Origin: Tritrichomonas foetus
Lineage: Eukaryota > Parabasalia > Tritrichomonadida > Tritrichomonadidae
Assembly (NCBI GenBank): GCA_001839685.1
Contig: MLAK01000837.1
Span: forward strand, 1 to 53,826
Length of the DNA: 53,826 bases
Reading direction: 5' to 3'
Shown here: in pieces, positions 1-10,229 of the stretch
Position numbering within the stretch: position 1 is the first letter of the stretch
How the letters are laid out: every line of letters begins with the position of its first letter
The notes under the pieces: generated by a model
What the model was told of the DNA's origin: nothing
Database searches by the model: none
What the model saw: only the letters and a program-made list of their open reading frames with translations
Translations under genes and position numbers: made by a program

Positions 1-97
1 GTGTTAGCAATTTTCGACGTACATACTATATGGCGTACATTCCATATCAGTGACCATATAATTTCTGAAAAAGTAAGTACCGAGAATGGTTGCCATT

Positions 98-107
98 TCA
101 CCTTATC
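98..107 (+). promoter_or_regulatory. Inr-like initiator of the HP1-like gene
   Basis: TCACCTTATC lies directly before the ATG at 108 and fits the trichomonad initiator TCA-Py-Py-W-W. Transcription starting here would give a leader of about 8-10 nt, and would exclude the out-of-frame ATG at 86. Inferred from motif and position only. Confidence 0.5.
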
Positions 108-620
108 ATGAATTCTGAATCTATCTCGAAAAGACCGATCAGTATCGAAGGCGAACATCGCTCGAGAAATGGAATCAAACATTATCTTGTTAAGTGGGAA
201 CTCGAAAATGGCGATACAAGTTTTTCCTGGGTGTCTGAAATGAGGATCAACCAAAAAGAAGAGACTTTCTTACGTTATATTTACTCCTCGTCTATTTCAT
301 ATCAAAATGCAGAGTCCCAGACTAGCGGCGATGCCTTTGTCTTCGAAGAACCTTCAGATTCACCAACAATAGATTTCTTCAGGGGTTACGGGCCAACTAT
401 TTACCCGCCACCGAAAATAGATGAGGAATATTCATACCCCGAAGACGAAGACTTCCTTCCAAACAGCATTCTTCAGTTCGATCGGACCACATCAAAATTC
501 CAAATAACGAACGCCGATAAACCAGGACTACAGTGGATTGATGCGTCAGTAATGATCACAGTGGCGCCAGAACTTGTGTCACAATTCTTCATTGAGCGAG
601 CCAAACTCAAGGCCAAATAA
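108..620 (+). CDS. HP1-like protein: chromodomain plus chromo-shadow-like domain
   Basis: The 170-residue protein has a chromodomain-like block at about residues 10-60, with the core pattern HYLVKW followed by FSWVSE. Its last ~54 residues resemble a chromo-shadow domain: a W-x-DA segment, then APELVSQFFIERAKL, matching the HP1 pattern of CP..V..FYE.RL. A short acidic/proline linker joins them. In HP1 proteins the chromodomain reads methylated H3K9 and the shadow domain dimerises and recruits partners, so a nuclear heterochromatin role is inferred. Only two of the three usual cage aromatics are visible: the first aromatic before the domain is replaced by Ile/Ser. The ATG at 108 was chosen because an Inr lies immediately before it. 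A retroelement chromodomain is an alternative, but no integrase or polymerase sequence is attached. Confidence 0.65.
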   Translation: MNSESISKRPISIEGEHRSRNGIKHYLVKWELENGDTSFSWVSEMRINQKEETFLRYIYSSSISYQNAESQTSGDAFVFEEPSDSPTIDFFRGYGPTIYPPPKIDEEYSYPEDEDFLPNSILQFDRTTSKFQITNADKPGLQWIDASVMITVAPELVSQFFIERAKLKAK

Positions 621-1782
621 CGCTTCAATTAATAATCATTTTGATTACTTATCTGGTCATCATTAAGCTTGATATCAACACAAATTTTGCCAAGCAAAAA
701 CCAGGTCATTATTTTATCAGCTTAATTTGTAATTAGTATTTTGAAATCGATCTATTCGATAACACATATTCGAAAAACATATGGTATAAGAATATTTGAA
801 TTTTATCTTTATAATGATTTATGACTGGTGATTAATAACTAAAATTATTAATCCAAACAAGCGTATTTTTATGAATCTTATTTCAACATAACTAAAATAA
901 ATCTCGTGGAATTTCTCATTTCTGTTTGAGTATATTCTTTTATGAGGTATTGCATAAATATTGATCAAGAACATTGAAACATCTTCACTCATCTCGAGTG
1001 CAAAGTATTACATAAATGTGATTTCATCTGATATTTTCATCAATTTTGATTTCAAAGTTAAATTTAATCTAATAACTTCTCAAGAAAACCCTTTTTTTTA
1101 AATTTTCCAACCATATAAAATATAATAGTTTTGATCCTGTAAAGTATGAAATTAATCCGGTCTTTCTTAAAGTTATTAAAATTGATTACATTATAAGATG
1201 ACATATTTTCTCTTTTTTCACCCAAAAATTATGTATCAATAATAAATAGTGCATGTGCAAAGGTTTTCACTCAAAGCACATCATTATAATTTCATGATTC
1301 ACAAAATAGTTCGAAATTTCTGATTAAAGCTGTTTCTAACATTTTAGTGCTGTTTCAATTTATTTATTTTCCAATGAGGTAGTCATCCCCTGAGTAAATT
1401 TGGAGAAATATTATGAATATTTTTAAGTTTACATAAATTTTCGTTTATTCACGTTTTTATAATAATTTTGTTATGATTTATACATGATTCTTCCGCCAAA
1501 AGCTCGAAAAATTGGTTATAACAGTTTTGCTTGATTGGATAGAAAAAGTTTGAATATTATCAAAAAATTAAATTGAATAATCAAGAACGTTGACGCAATC
1601 AAAATGATTCTATTCAATGTTAATAAATTCAATGAAAAAGCAACAGACAAAACTTATTTTTTTATGATATTCAATATTTTTGATTGCTCTAATTCGACTA
1701 AAATTGAGAAATTCAACAAACACAATATTCAATTGTCTCTCAAATTCATCATTCAATAGTTATATCACACATTCGAGAACAA
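621..1782. other. Intergenic, AT-rich spacer
   Basis: About 1.16 kb of AT-rich DNA without a supportable open frame, tRNA or repeat. It presumably holds the 3' end of the HP1-like gene and the promoter of the cyclase relic. Confidence 0.6.
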
Positions 1783-3516
1783 ATGGAACCTATTTCACAC
1801 TCAAAAGATTCTTCAATTCTTTCTCGATCAAGTAATTCCAAAATATACATGAAAAATAAAGCATTAACTACAAATGTTTCAGTTCTCGATCAATGCTTTC
1901 CCTTATATGAGGAAATCACCAAAAACGCAAATATTCCTCAATTTGTTTATATTGTAATGACTGCATATTTACTCGTTGAGATTGTTGGCATTTCCTTTTG
2001 GCCTGGATTATTAGTAACTCAAGATAAATTAAATGAAGGTTTATATGAAGGATCAATATTTGCCAACATTATATATATAATTATCAAAATTACATATATG
2101 TCATCTTACACACGAAATGACTCGTCATATTTATTATTCTTTATCATTTGACTTTGTTAATACATATCAAGCATCTCAATTATTAAATGAAAATTCTGTT
2201 AATTCCATGAAAGACTTCAAAACGAACTTATTGATATTGACCATTGCTGGAATTACATACTCAATAATTGCTTATGTTTTTGATGTTTCTTTAGTAACGA
2301 AGTTGGATAATGCGTATGATGGTGCCATTCAACTGTTAAGAAGAATTCATCCATTAGCTATCTTAACAAATCATGATTTGAAAGACTTTTTAGAGAATAA
2401 AAGAACCAAAAAAGAGCAAATAAGTATGACAATATCGAAATCAGTAATCATGTATTCTCGTGATGCTGTAATTTGTCTGAGCAGAAATAAATCAATAGAA
2501 GTTGTTAATAAGTCTGTTTCAAATATATTTGATTATATACCTGAACAACTTTGAGGACAGCCTCTTAGTTGTTTACTTCCTCAACAAGATGCAAGTGAAG
2601 TTTTCCAACATTTAAATATAATGAAAAATGGACAATGTCCATTGAATTTCATTTCGACAATAGGCAAAACTGATGATAACTCAACAGTTTATGTCCAAGT
2701 GACAATTTTAGGGATTTGTGATGATAATTTAGGTTGTGCTTCATCATTTGCATTCATAATGAGGCACAGCTTATAAATCATCGTCAAGAAGCAGAAAAAG
2801 CTAAAGCGAAAAGTGAAAAACTGTTATTCCATATTTTACCAAGAGATATTGTAAATAGATTGCATCAGGGTGAGACAGAAATTTCTTTTGTTGTTCCATC
2901 AGCTAGCATTATATTCATAGATATTGTTAAGTTGTCATCTTATTCTGAAACTTTATCACCAAGCGAAATAATGGCGAATCTATCTCTAATATTTTCTACT
3001 TTCGATCGATACAATGCCAATTTCAATCTCATTCATAAAATCAAGCTCATTGGTGATGTTTATATGGCAGCAGGTGGACTTTTTAAACCGAATGAGCCAC
3101 CAGTAAATCATGCACAACAAATCATTCAATTTGGAATTGATAGTATTTTATCATTTGAAGAAATAAACACTTTGCTTAATTCAACACTTCAAATAAGAGT
3201 TGGAGTAAATACTGATGGACCTTTAATTAGAGGCGTTTTGGGGACAGATAAACCAGTTTTTAATATTATTGGTTACCCGATCAATGTTGCATCAAGACTT
3301 CACAGTACAGGAATCCTGTCAACTGTTCAAATAACACAATCAACATATGATCTTGTTTCAGACCTCCATTTTGTCTTCGAGAAAAGAGGAGAAATTATGC
3401 TTAAAGGAAAAGGGACGAAAACTACTTATATTGTGAGGCATTTTTCTTATGATGCTATGACATCTCGAGATAGAAGTTGTTCTCCATTCGAGTTTTCTGG
3501 AACTGAAACCATGTAA
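1783..3516 (+). pseudogene. Broken class III nucleotidyl cyclase gene (membrane N-terminus, PAS-like region, catalytic domain)
   Basis: Three frames are needed to read this gene. It starts at ATG 1783 with an N-terminus ending in a membrane segment and SFWPG, typical of trichomonad cyclases. The frame shifts near 2117-2151. A hydrophobic segment, a linker and a PAS-like region follow, broken by TGA at 2552-2554. A second shift near 2760-2776 returns to frame 1 for the catalytic domain, which ends at 3516. Catalytic motifs remain: FIDIV (metal Asp), KLIGDVYM (metal Asp with the Lys typical of adenylyl cyclases), NVASRL (transition-state Asn and Arg) and KGKGTK. The purine-site aspartate expected before IIG reads Asn, and the residue after IIG is Tyr. 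The family is usually well over 1,000 residues, with many membrane helices; only about 575 codons are here, so a large internal part is lost. Clearly a cyclase relic. Confidence 0.88.
2149..2170 (+). repeat. 22-bp direct repeat, copy A (at the cyclase frameshift)
   Basis: The sequence from TGACTTTG to ACATATCAA is identical over 22 bp to 3879-3900. It sits exactly where the cyclase reading frame changes. Flanks do not match beyond the 22 bp. Confidence 0.85.
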
Positions 3517-3886
3517 TTTTGTTTGTAAATAGGAATCTAGTAGTTTTTTATATCATTTTATTTTGCGTTATAAAATAACTAATTTATCTTAAATTATGTG
3601 TTATGATTTGAAAAACGTTCTTGAATAAAATAATTGTTTATTTTCTCAATCAAAAAATGGTAAATCAATAATATCAAGGTTGAAAAAGGCTAAAATTATT
3701 ATGGGTTATTTTATTGAACTAAATAACTCATTTTCTTCATTAATCTCATATAACATGTACAAACTTTGTTAGAAAGAAATAAACATTTTTTCTGTTAGAA
3801 AAGATTAAAAAGAGTAAGAAACAACAAAAATTTTTACATTATATTTTAAATCACACTAAATAAACTCAAACAATAAAATGACTTTG
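3517..3886. other. Spacer between convergent genes
   Basis: 370 bp of AT-rich DNA between the ends of the cyclase relic and the surface-protein gene. No coding signal or RNA gene is visible apart from copy B of the 22-bp repeat at its right edge. Confidence 0.6.
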
Positions 3887-3900
3887 TTAATACATATCAA
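3879..3900 (+). repeat. 22-bp direct repeat, copy B (spans the stop codon of the surface-protein gene)
   Basis: Identical to 2149-2170 and in the same orientation. In the minus-strand surface gene it encodes the last residues (DMY) and the TAA stop. Together the two copies flank the PAS and catalytic part of the cyclase relic. Confidence 0.85.
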
Positions 3901-5530
3901 ACGAGTCTGTTGATGAACTATTCAACTCTAATGGATCAGTCTCGCTTGAATATGATATTTCACCATTTCCAGAGATCCTCCTTCGCCCATGCATATCATC
4001 AATTGTGTCTTCCGATGATTTATGTCTCAATTCTCTCACGAAGAAGATTATTAAAGCGATAATCACGCAAATTATGAAACCAGCAGCAGCAGACAAGCCA
4101 ACAATTGGGCCATAAGGCGGTGTCTGTGTCGGAGTTTTTGATGGATATGGAGTAGCTGACGGTCTTGGGGTTCTGGAGGCCGTTGGCGTTGGTATATAAA
4201 AAGTCGAGGGTGGTGGCAAACTCTGAGTCGCCTCTGCAGATTGTGTTGGACTTTGTGTGATGATTGCTGTTTGAGTGGGAGTCTGAGAAGCTGTAGCCGA
4301 TTTGGTTGGTGTTTCAGTTGGTGTTTTAGATGGAGGAGGAGGTGTTCCAGTTGGTTCGGGTGAGCGTGAAGCAGTTGGAGTCGGAGGAATTGTGTCACAT
4401 TTTCGGTCACCTGATCCCAGGATTACATCGAAGGTCAAATCTGGCGGATTTTGATTAGGTGAAAGCGTTTGAGGATTAACAATAGAAAAAGTTCCATTTC
4501 CATATGTTGAAAGGTGGCTTTCATAATCAGAATCAAAATACGAATTTTTCACCAAAAAAAGATCATTGACAAAAAACAGACCACCGGTTATTGAAAGAAA
4601 CATATTATTAGAAACATCTTGGTAACGACTTTCAGGTAGGTTCCAAATCCAAATTGCGCATTTTCCAGAATTGTTCACAAATTTTGAAAATGTCAATTTA
4701 AAAAGTTTACTTGAACTTAAACCAAGACAACTTCCCCAGCCATCAATATTGATATCAGTCATATTGATGTTATAAATATGATGAAATTCGGAATTTGACA
4801 AAATTGTGTCTCTTGTATTCAAAATACTGCTTTCAATTTCACAACAGAAGAAAGAATCTTTAATTGAAAAATAAGTTGATGATGCAGAATTTGATGAAAT
4901 GAAAATTCCATCTGATGAAGCAGATGATTCTTTATATGTGAATGAAGACATTTCAATCATTACTTGGTTGTTTTTCGGCACAGAAATTAATGAAACTCCG
5001 CTTGCTGAAAATCCAATAAAAATTGATTTTCTTATTTTGAGAGTGAGGTCGCTGTTGTCTGCAGAAATGGCTTTCCCAACATTGCTGAATTCGCAGCAGT
5101 CAAAAAATGCCACACAAAAGTCGGAAACGTCGACAGAATTCGAGTCGGAAATATAATTATAATATTTGTAACAGTTTTCGTTGGCAAAAATCGAAGCCGT
5201 TGAATTTTTGAATTTCGTTCCAGTCAATTCTGTGAATTTCGTGTTGTAGAAGAATGGCGTTGATAATCTGAAAAGTTGGGAAGTGTGAAGTGAAAGCGAG
5301 TTTCCAGATGACATAAAAGGCGAGCCAAAAACATTATGGGCAACTAGATATGAAATAGATATATTTGTGATGATTCTAGATGCCATTTTTATGACTGATT
5401 CCATAGGGCCAAATATGTTATGAATTCCAATCGATATAGACCAAATATAAATTGAAATATATCTTTCCAAAAACCAAATTTTATTTATTATAAATCTCCA
5501 GAAAACTAAGTAAATATCTTTAAAGAACAT
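3887..5530 (-). CDS. Putative type I surface protein with Pro/Thr-rich stalk and C-terminal membrane anchor
   Basis: The 547-residue protein resembles the trichomonad beta-helix (polymorphic outer membrane-like) surface family. It has a hydrophobic N-terminus and a central region rich in short beta-strand-like units such as FxxCxF and SxFxxN. A stalk of repeated P-T-P-T-A-S-R and K-T-P-T-x-T units follows. Then come a membrane segment (IVGLSAAAGFIICVIIALII) and a cytoplasmic tail of about 55 residues with Arg, Ser and acidic residues. The stalk is a probable O-glycosylation region (inference). The start at 5530 is the first ATG after a good Inr at 5567-5575; the ATGs at 5404 and 5386 are alternatives. 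The function is not known; a surface or adhesion role is only suggested by architecture. Confidence 0.75.
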   Translation of the reverse strand: MFFKDIYLVFWRFIINKIWFLERYISIYIWSISIGIHNIFGPMESVIKMASRIITNISISYLVAHNVFGSPFMSSGNSLSLHTSQLFRLSTPFFYNTKFTELTGTKFKNSTASIFANENCYKYYNYISDSNSVDVSDFCVAFFDCCEFSNVGKAISADNSDLTLKIRKSIFIGFSASGVSLISVPKNNQVMIEMSSFTYKESSASSDGIFISSNSASSTYFSIKDSFFCCEIESSILNTRDTILSNSEFHHIYNINMTDINIDGWGSCLGLSSSKLFKLTFSKFVNNSGKCAIWIWNLPESRYQDVSNNMFLSITGGLFFVNDLFLVKNSYFDSDYESHLSTYGNGTFSIVNPQTLSPNQNPPDLTFDVILGSGDRKCDTIPPTPTASRSPEPTGTPPPPSKTPTETPTKSATASQTPTQTAIITQSPTQSAEATQSLPPPSTFYIPTPTASRTPRPSATPYPSKTPTQTPPYGPIVGLSAAAGFIICVIIALIIFFVRELRHKSSEDTIDDMHGRRRISGNGEISYSSETDPLELNSSSTDSFDMY

Positions 5531-5566
5531 GAGAAAATTCACCAGAGAATTTTTATAGCAGAATGT

Positions 5567-5575
5567 CAAAAATGA
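5567..5575 (-). promoter_or_regulatory. Inr-like initiator of the surface-protein gene
   Basis: Reads TCATTTTTG on the minus strand, about 40 nt before the first ATG at 5530. Motif match only. Confidence 0.4.
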
Positions 5576-5699
5576 CTATTCCAATTATCTATGAGGTTGA
5601 ACTGTTGTTAATTTAAATATGAAAAATGAATGTTAAAGAGATAAAAATAAATGATATTCTAATTTAATTAAAAACAAAAAATACAAATGATTATTCATC

Positions 5700-7292
5700 T
5701 TAAGTGACGACAAATTCTCGGACTGGTTTTGGTGATGATGGAAAGTCTGGTGAAAAAGACTCTAACTTTTCCAAATATGAGTCTGTAAGCTGTTTTCCAA
5801 CATATTTTATGGAAGAATTTTCGGAGGATTTAATATTCATTATTATATTGTAGCATAGTTTTCCAAAATCGATATCACCTTTGAGAGATAAAGACTCTTC
5901 TTTTGAAGTCTGCTTTAATTTATAATGTGAAGGATCTGGTAACTCTCCAGTATTCACCATTTTGTACACAAAGTTTGTTGAAACAACAGTAACTTTCATC
6001 TTTTCAAACATTTCATTGTATTCGTTTGCAACAAGAAGCCGCATGTTTTTATTGAATTTATTGTTAACAGAGCCACCAACAATCCTGATCATATCTGAAA
6101 GAATCCATCTTTGTTTTTCATCAATACCATGAAGACAAAAAATCATGTTGTGAATTCTTTCTAAGGGCGTCTTAAATTTCAATGGCTTGAAATCGGAAAC
6201 AATGGATTGATTTTCCGAACAATACCAAATCCAATATGATGTTATGGTTATAATATTTGGAAAAGACTTTCCAAAACCATTTGTAACAATTATATGTGTT
6301 GGATTATTCCCAATTTTTCCACCATTTGCTTCAATACAATCTCGTAAAGGAGAAATAAGTTTACATTGTCTTTCAATTGCGAAGACCATTCCATCGAAAA
6401 TTCCCTTTCTATTCTAATTTACTTCACTTTCATTACATTTATTTTGATTATAATCTTTATTTTGATTAAAGTTGAAATGATTGTTTAAGCACCACCAATT
6501 GAGAGTAAAGTTGTAGGGTGATGATTCAATATGATGTAAAAGCCAAATTGGTTTTACAATTGGGGTTGAATTATTTATCACGAATGTTATTTTCTGTGAT
6601 GTTGCAAAATGCTCAGCAATCAAAAAAGTGGTTTTGATAGCATTGAAGTTATCACTCCATTCACCACCATTTTCAATCACAACCCTTCGAATTGTTGAAT
6701 GAAGGTCAGGCAGAAGATCAGTTGAAGAAAACAAACAATTAGCAAATATTGGTAAAATATGATTAGAAACATTTGCGGCCTTATAATTTTGAATGGTTTC
6801 AGAAAGCCAGCTATGTGAAACAACAGGGATTTTATTGCTTCTTGCATCAAATACACTTTTTGCTAATGATGTTTGAGAAATAACCAAATTTGTTTCGGAA
6901 TTGACTTTATATTGAATAGTTCCTCCAAAAAGATTGATTTGTTTAGTGACTCCATTGTATTCATATTCAGTGAAACCATCACAGACAATATGAAAATTCG
7001 ATAAACATGTTGAAACACACTGCCTATGTTCAGAATTCAAAGGGAAGTCCAAATTATCAGATTGATACATTTCTCGAATAACAAGTTCTGTAACAAGATA
7101 CATATTGGATTTATATTTATGTGATACATCTCTATGTGATCCAATAAAAAGAATTTCATGATCTTCGAAATTTTCGGGCATTTTTAAATTTGTGATTTCT
7201 TGAATTGAGGGGTTGAGGCTATAAATCATAATTCTTACGTTACTGGTGCATTTATTGAATGAAGGAGCAAAGCAATATTTCAAGAATCGCAT
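5700..7292 (-). pseudogene. Four-BRCT TopBP1/Dpb11/Rad4-like protein interrupted by an in-frame TAG
   Basis: One continuous frame of 531 codons, broken only by TAG at 6414-6416 (codon 293). Four BRCT-like units can be read: codons ~97-172 (HSWL Trp), ~180-270 (GGEW, IWLL Trp), ~298-370 (starting IFDGMVFAI just after the stop, with NGGKIG and WIWY) and ~381-451 (VGGSV). Paired BRCT repeats of this kind bind phosphopeptides in scaffold proteins of replication initiation and the DNA-damage checkpoint, hence the TopBP1/Dpb11 comparison. The third BRCT begins before the first ATG downstream of the stop, so two separate genes are unlikely. The TAG may mark a young pseudogene, a sequence error or readthrough. 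The start at 7292 is an ATG about 11 nt after an Inr. Confidence 0.72.
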
Positions 7293-7297
7293 CAGAA

Positions 7298-7306
7298 AAA
7301 AATTGA
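7298..7306 (-). promoter_or_regulatory. Inr-like initiator of the BRCT gene
   Basis: TCAATTTTT on the minus strand, about 11 nt before ATG 7292. Typical trichomonad position. Confidence 0.45.
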
Positions 7307-8219
7307 TGTCATTTTTTTTATGTGAATCGCCAACTTCACTTATTCGAAATGGCGCCTTTTTGAAATCAACAAAAATGAAAAGCTAAGGTTTAATTCAAAC
7401 ACAATTTCCATTTATATGTTCGTTTAGGAGAATTTTGTTTCTCTCTTTTCAATGACGAAATGATTCTTTCCAGAAATATTTTTCAGCTCACATTTCCCAA
7501 CAATGAAAGCTTTTCCCTGGACAGTCGGGAGCACCATAAAAATAATATGCATTAAGTTAATTATTATTTACATCATCAATGGCAATTTTCTTACAAACGA
7601 TCCCTGTTTGTAAATCCATCTGAGCGATTAATATCAATTTAAAAAGTAAAAATCATATATTTACATCATTTGAGTAACATAAATTTATTTTATTACAATT
7701 TAGTCAATTTTATTCACAAAATTGATAGGAGGTAATTATTCAAATATTAAATAATCAAAATTTGAATTATCAAAGAATGGTATAAAAAATTCAATATAGC
7801 GGAGATTGCATGAGTTATCTGCTTCGATTTCATATATCTTATATTTTATCATCTGGTAAAAATGCGAGATTTTTCGAATTCTCGGCTAGATCAATATTCT
7901 CCTAGATGTTGAAAAAAAATTTTATTTTGAATACTTCGGATGAATGGGAAATTTAAAATTTATTTCAATTCCTTTCAAAATTATCATTATTTTCAATGGT
8001 ATTTAATAACCCAAATTTTGTTATCTTTCAACAACTTACTTAATTCAAATAATAGTACTAAATATTATTGAAATAAATTTGAAGGATTGAATTAAAAAGT
8101 TTCATTGTTTTTCTTATTACATATTAAAAAGTTTCAGTGTTATAAGCTCACTATTCAAAAATTCATACAAAGTTCTATTAAACCATCGGTTTTGTGATAA
8201 ATCCATAATTTTGAATAAA
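7307..8219. other. Divergent promoter region between the BRCT gene and the PH-AGC kinase gene
   Basis: About 0.9 kb of AT-rich DNA between two divergently transcribed genes. No open frame of note and no RNA gene is seen. Confidence 0.55.
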
Positions 8220-8237
8220 ATGTTTTCAAAAATATGA
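8220..8237 (+). other. Tiny upstream frame overlapping the kinase start (ATGA)
   Basis: ATG at 8220 opens a five-codon frame whose TGA (8235-8237) overlaps the kinase ATG at 8234 as ATGA. A TCAAAAAT Inr candidate at 8226-8233 would start transcription inside it and bypass it, so its use is doubtful. Confidence 0.3.
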
Positions 8238-9898
8238 CTGATACCCTTGCTTTCATTAGCTCTTGGCTCCACGTGAAGTCATCAAGCAATGATGACATCG
8301 ACTACGGCATCTGCTTTTGCATCGTTGTAAAAGAAACTCTTTCAGTTTGCTCGAACGAACTTCAAGAAGATATCTTTCTTCAAGCCAAAATCGCAAACAT
8401 TCGCGAAACAAAGCTTAACGAATTCACAAACACTGTATCGTTCCATGTCTATTCAAACGAAGTCTTAGAATATCGAAAAACCGAAAATCACAATATTATT
8501 CATGAAAACGAAAATCAGAACGATTTTGATCAAAATTCGAAATTTGACAATAATATTATATCAGATAATGGTTCTATAATCCTGTATGAATTTGAATGCT
8601 CGAATCTCCAACAAGCAGAAAAATGGCGAGTCGCATTAACTCCTCACAAAGTGCCAAAATTCAAACCAATGAGTATTTCAGACTTCCAAATTGTGAAGAA
8701 AATTGGTTGCGGTTATTCTGGTGAAGTCCTTCTCGCAAAATATTCAAAGGTCGGACAATATTTCGCATTAAAGTCGATTCCAAAAGAGAACGTTTACAGA
8801 TCAAAAAGAGCAACTAGAGCTGTCTCAGAAAGAAACATACTTATGCAAGCTTCTCATCCTTTCATCACGAGATTGGTTTCAACCTTTCAATCTGACTCTC
8901 GTCTCTTTCTTGTTCTTGAATTTGTGAAGGGAGGTGATTTGGCTTTTAATTTGGCACGAGGAATTCACCTTGATACAGAATCAGCAAGATTGTATATTGC
9001 TGAAATAGCAACAGCCCTTTCGTACCTTCATAAAATGGGAATCATGTTTCGCGACTTGAAACCTAGCAATATCTTGATTGGTGAAGATGGACACCTCAAA
9101 CTGACTGACTTCGGACTCGCCAGATACCTAATCGATACTGATGCCTGGTCAACATCATGCACTTCAAATTTAACACAAAACATTGCTTCTTCAAATACGA
9201 ATAGTAGCAATACTAGTAATAATGGGAACTGCGCTGTGACTAGTAAAGTTAATACAATTAACACGTCAGAAAATAATAAAGATGATGATAATTGTTTGAA
9301 AAACAATAATCAAACTGTTTGTGGATGTTGCAGTACATCATTATGCGGAACAAGTGAATATTTAGCACCAGAAATGATTCAACAACAAGGATATACATTC
9401 GCTGTTGATTGGTGGGCACTTGGTGTTCTTGCTTACCAACTTTACGAAGGAATCCTTCCATTCAGAAGCATCAATCTCGCAAGACTCTACAACCAAATTT
9501 TGAGCCAGCCTGTGAAGTTCTTCAAACGCCTTCCAGATGATGTCAAAGACTTCATTAAAAGACTTCTTGAAAAGGATCCTAAATCGAGACTCGGTTGTGG
9601 TCCTTTGGGTGAAAGTGAAATTTTTGATCATCCTTTCTTCAATGGATTAGACTGGGATGCTGTTTATAACAAGAAATACGAACCTTTATACAAACCATAT
9701 GATACATGCTGTGATGTTGATGCAAACTTTGACAAGAATATCACATGTCAGAAACCAGAATCATGCAAAGTTGGAAATTGCAATGTTGAAGATCATGAGA
9801 TGATGCATGTGAAAGGATTCTCATTCATGAATATAGAAGAATTATCAACAATTATTGCAAAAGAAAATATATCTCCCAATGTAGAAATTGTTAAATGA
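8234..9898 (+). CDS. AGC-family Ser/Thr protein kinase with N-terminal PH-like domain (AKT-like)
   Basis: The 554-residue protein starts with a PH-like region (~1-137) ending in the typical Trp helix (AEKWRVAL). The kinase domain spans ~150-465: glycine loop GCGYSGEV (158-165), ATP-binding Lys180, helix-C Glu199, catalytic FRDLKPSN (Asp274), DFG (292-294) and CGTSEYLAPE (activation segment). Between DFG and APE is a low-complexity Asn/Ser/Thr insert of roughly 65 residues. The C-tail ends with a hydrophobic motif, VKGFSFMN, like the F-x-x-F-S/T-F/Y site of AKT, S6K and PKC. It should phosphorylate Ser/Thr after lipid-linked membrane recruitment (inferred from the family). HRD reads FRD, a mild change, and all catalytic residues are present. 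The gene is complete. Confidence 0.9.
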   Translation: MTDTLAFISSWLHVKSSSNDDIDYGICFCIVVKETLSVCSNELQEDIFLQAKIANIRETKLNEFTNTVSFHVYSNEVLEYRKTENHNIIHENENQNDFDQNSKFDNNIISDNGSIILYEFECSNLQQAEKWRVALTPHKVPKFKPMSISDFQIVKKIGCGYSGEVLLAKYSKVGQYFALKSIPKENVYRSKRATRAVSERNILMQASHPFITRLVSTFQSDSRLFLVLEFVKGGDLAFNLARGIHLDTESARLYIAEIATALSYLHKMGIMFRDLKPSNILIGEDGHLKLTDFGLARYLIDTDAWSTSCTSNLTQNIASSNTNSSNTSNNGNCAVTSKVNTINTSENNKDDDNCLKNNNQTVCGCCSTSLCGTSEYLAPEMIQQQGYTFAVDWWALGVLAYQLYEGILPFRSINLARLYNQILSQPVKFFKRLPDDVKDFIKRLLEKDPKSRLGCGPLGESEIFDHPFFNGLDWDAVYNKKYEPLYKPYDTCCDVDANFDKNITCQKPESCKVGNCNVEDHEMMHVKGFSFMNIEELSTIIAKENISPNVEIVK

Positions 9899-10229
9899 TA
9901 ATATTAGAAATATACGGTTTATATATAAGTAAAATATCATGTATTATAACCTTTTTCTTTCTATCTTTTCATTTTGGCCATTTCATTTCTGTCATTTTGA
10001 TCTATTCTTACATTTCAATCTTTTTATTTCCTCAGAACTATATCTTGTAAATCGGAAGAGTTAACTTTACGGGGAAAAATGATTTAATTCATCGTTAATA
10101 CTATAGTTAATTTAATTTTAATTCATCTTTCATTTTTCTTCACAATAAAATGGGAAAAATTAGGGCGAAAAAAGAAATATAAACAAGAAAAACAAAAACT
10201 TTTTTTTAAAAAAATAATATTTGAAATAA
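9899..10229. other. Spacer between convergent genes
   Basis: AT-rich 3' regions of the PH-AGC kinase and the MAP65-like gene. Nothing else is seen. Confidence 0.55.

Noticed and set aside
4072..4410. Second minus-strand frame inside the surface-protein stalk
   Set aside because: An alternate-frame shadow of the Pro/Thr repeats; no start context.
6390..6460. A short intron removing the TAG of the BRCT gene
   Set aside because: No ACTAAC-type 3' motif is present near the stop and no GTATGT before it.
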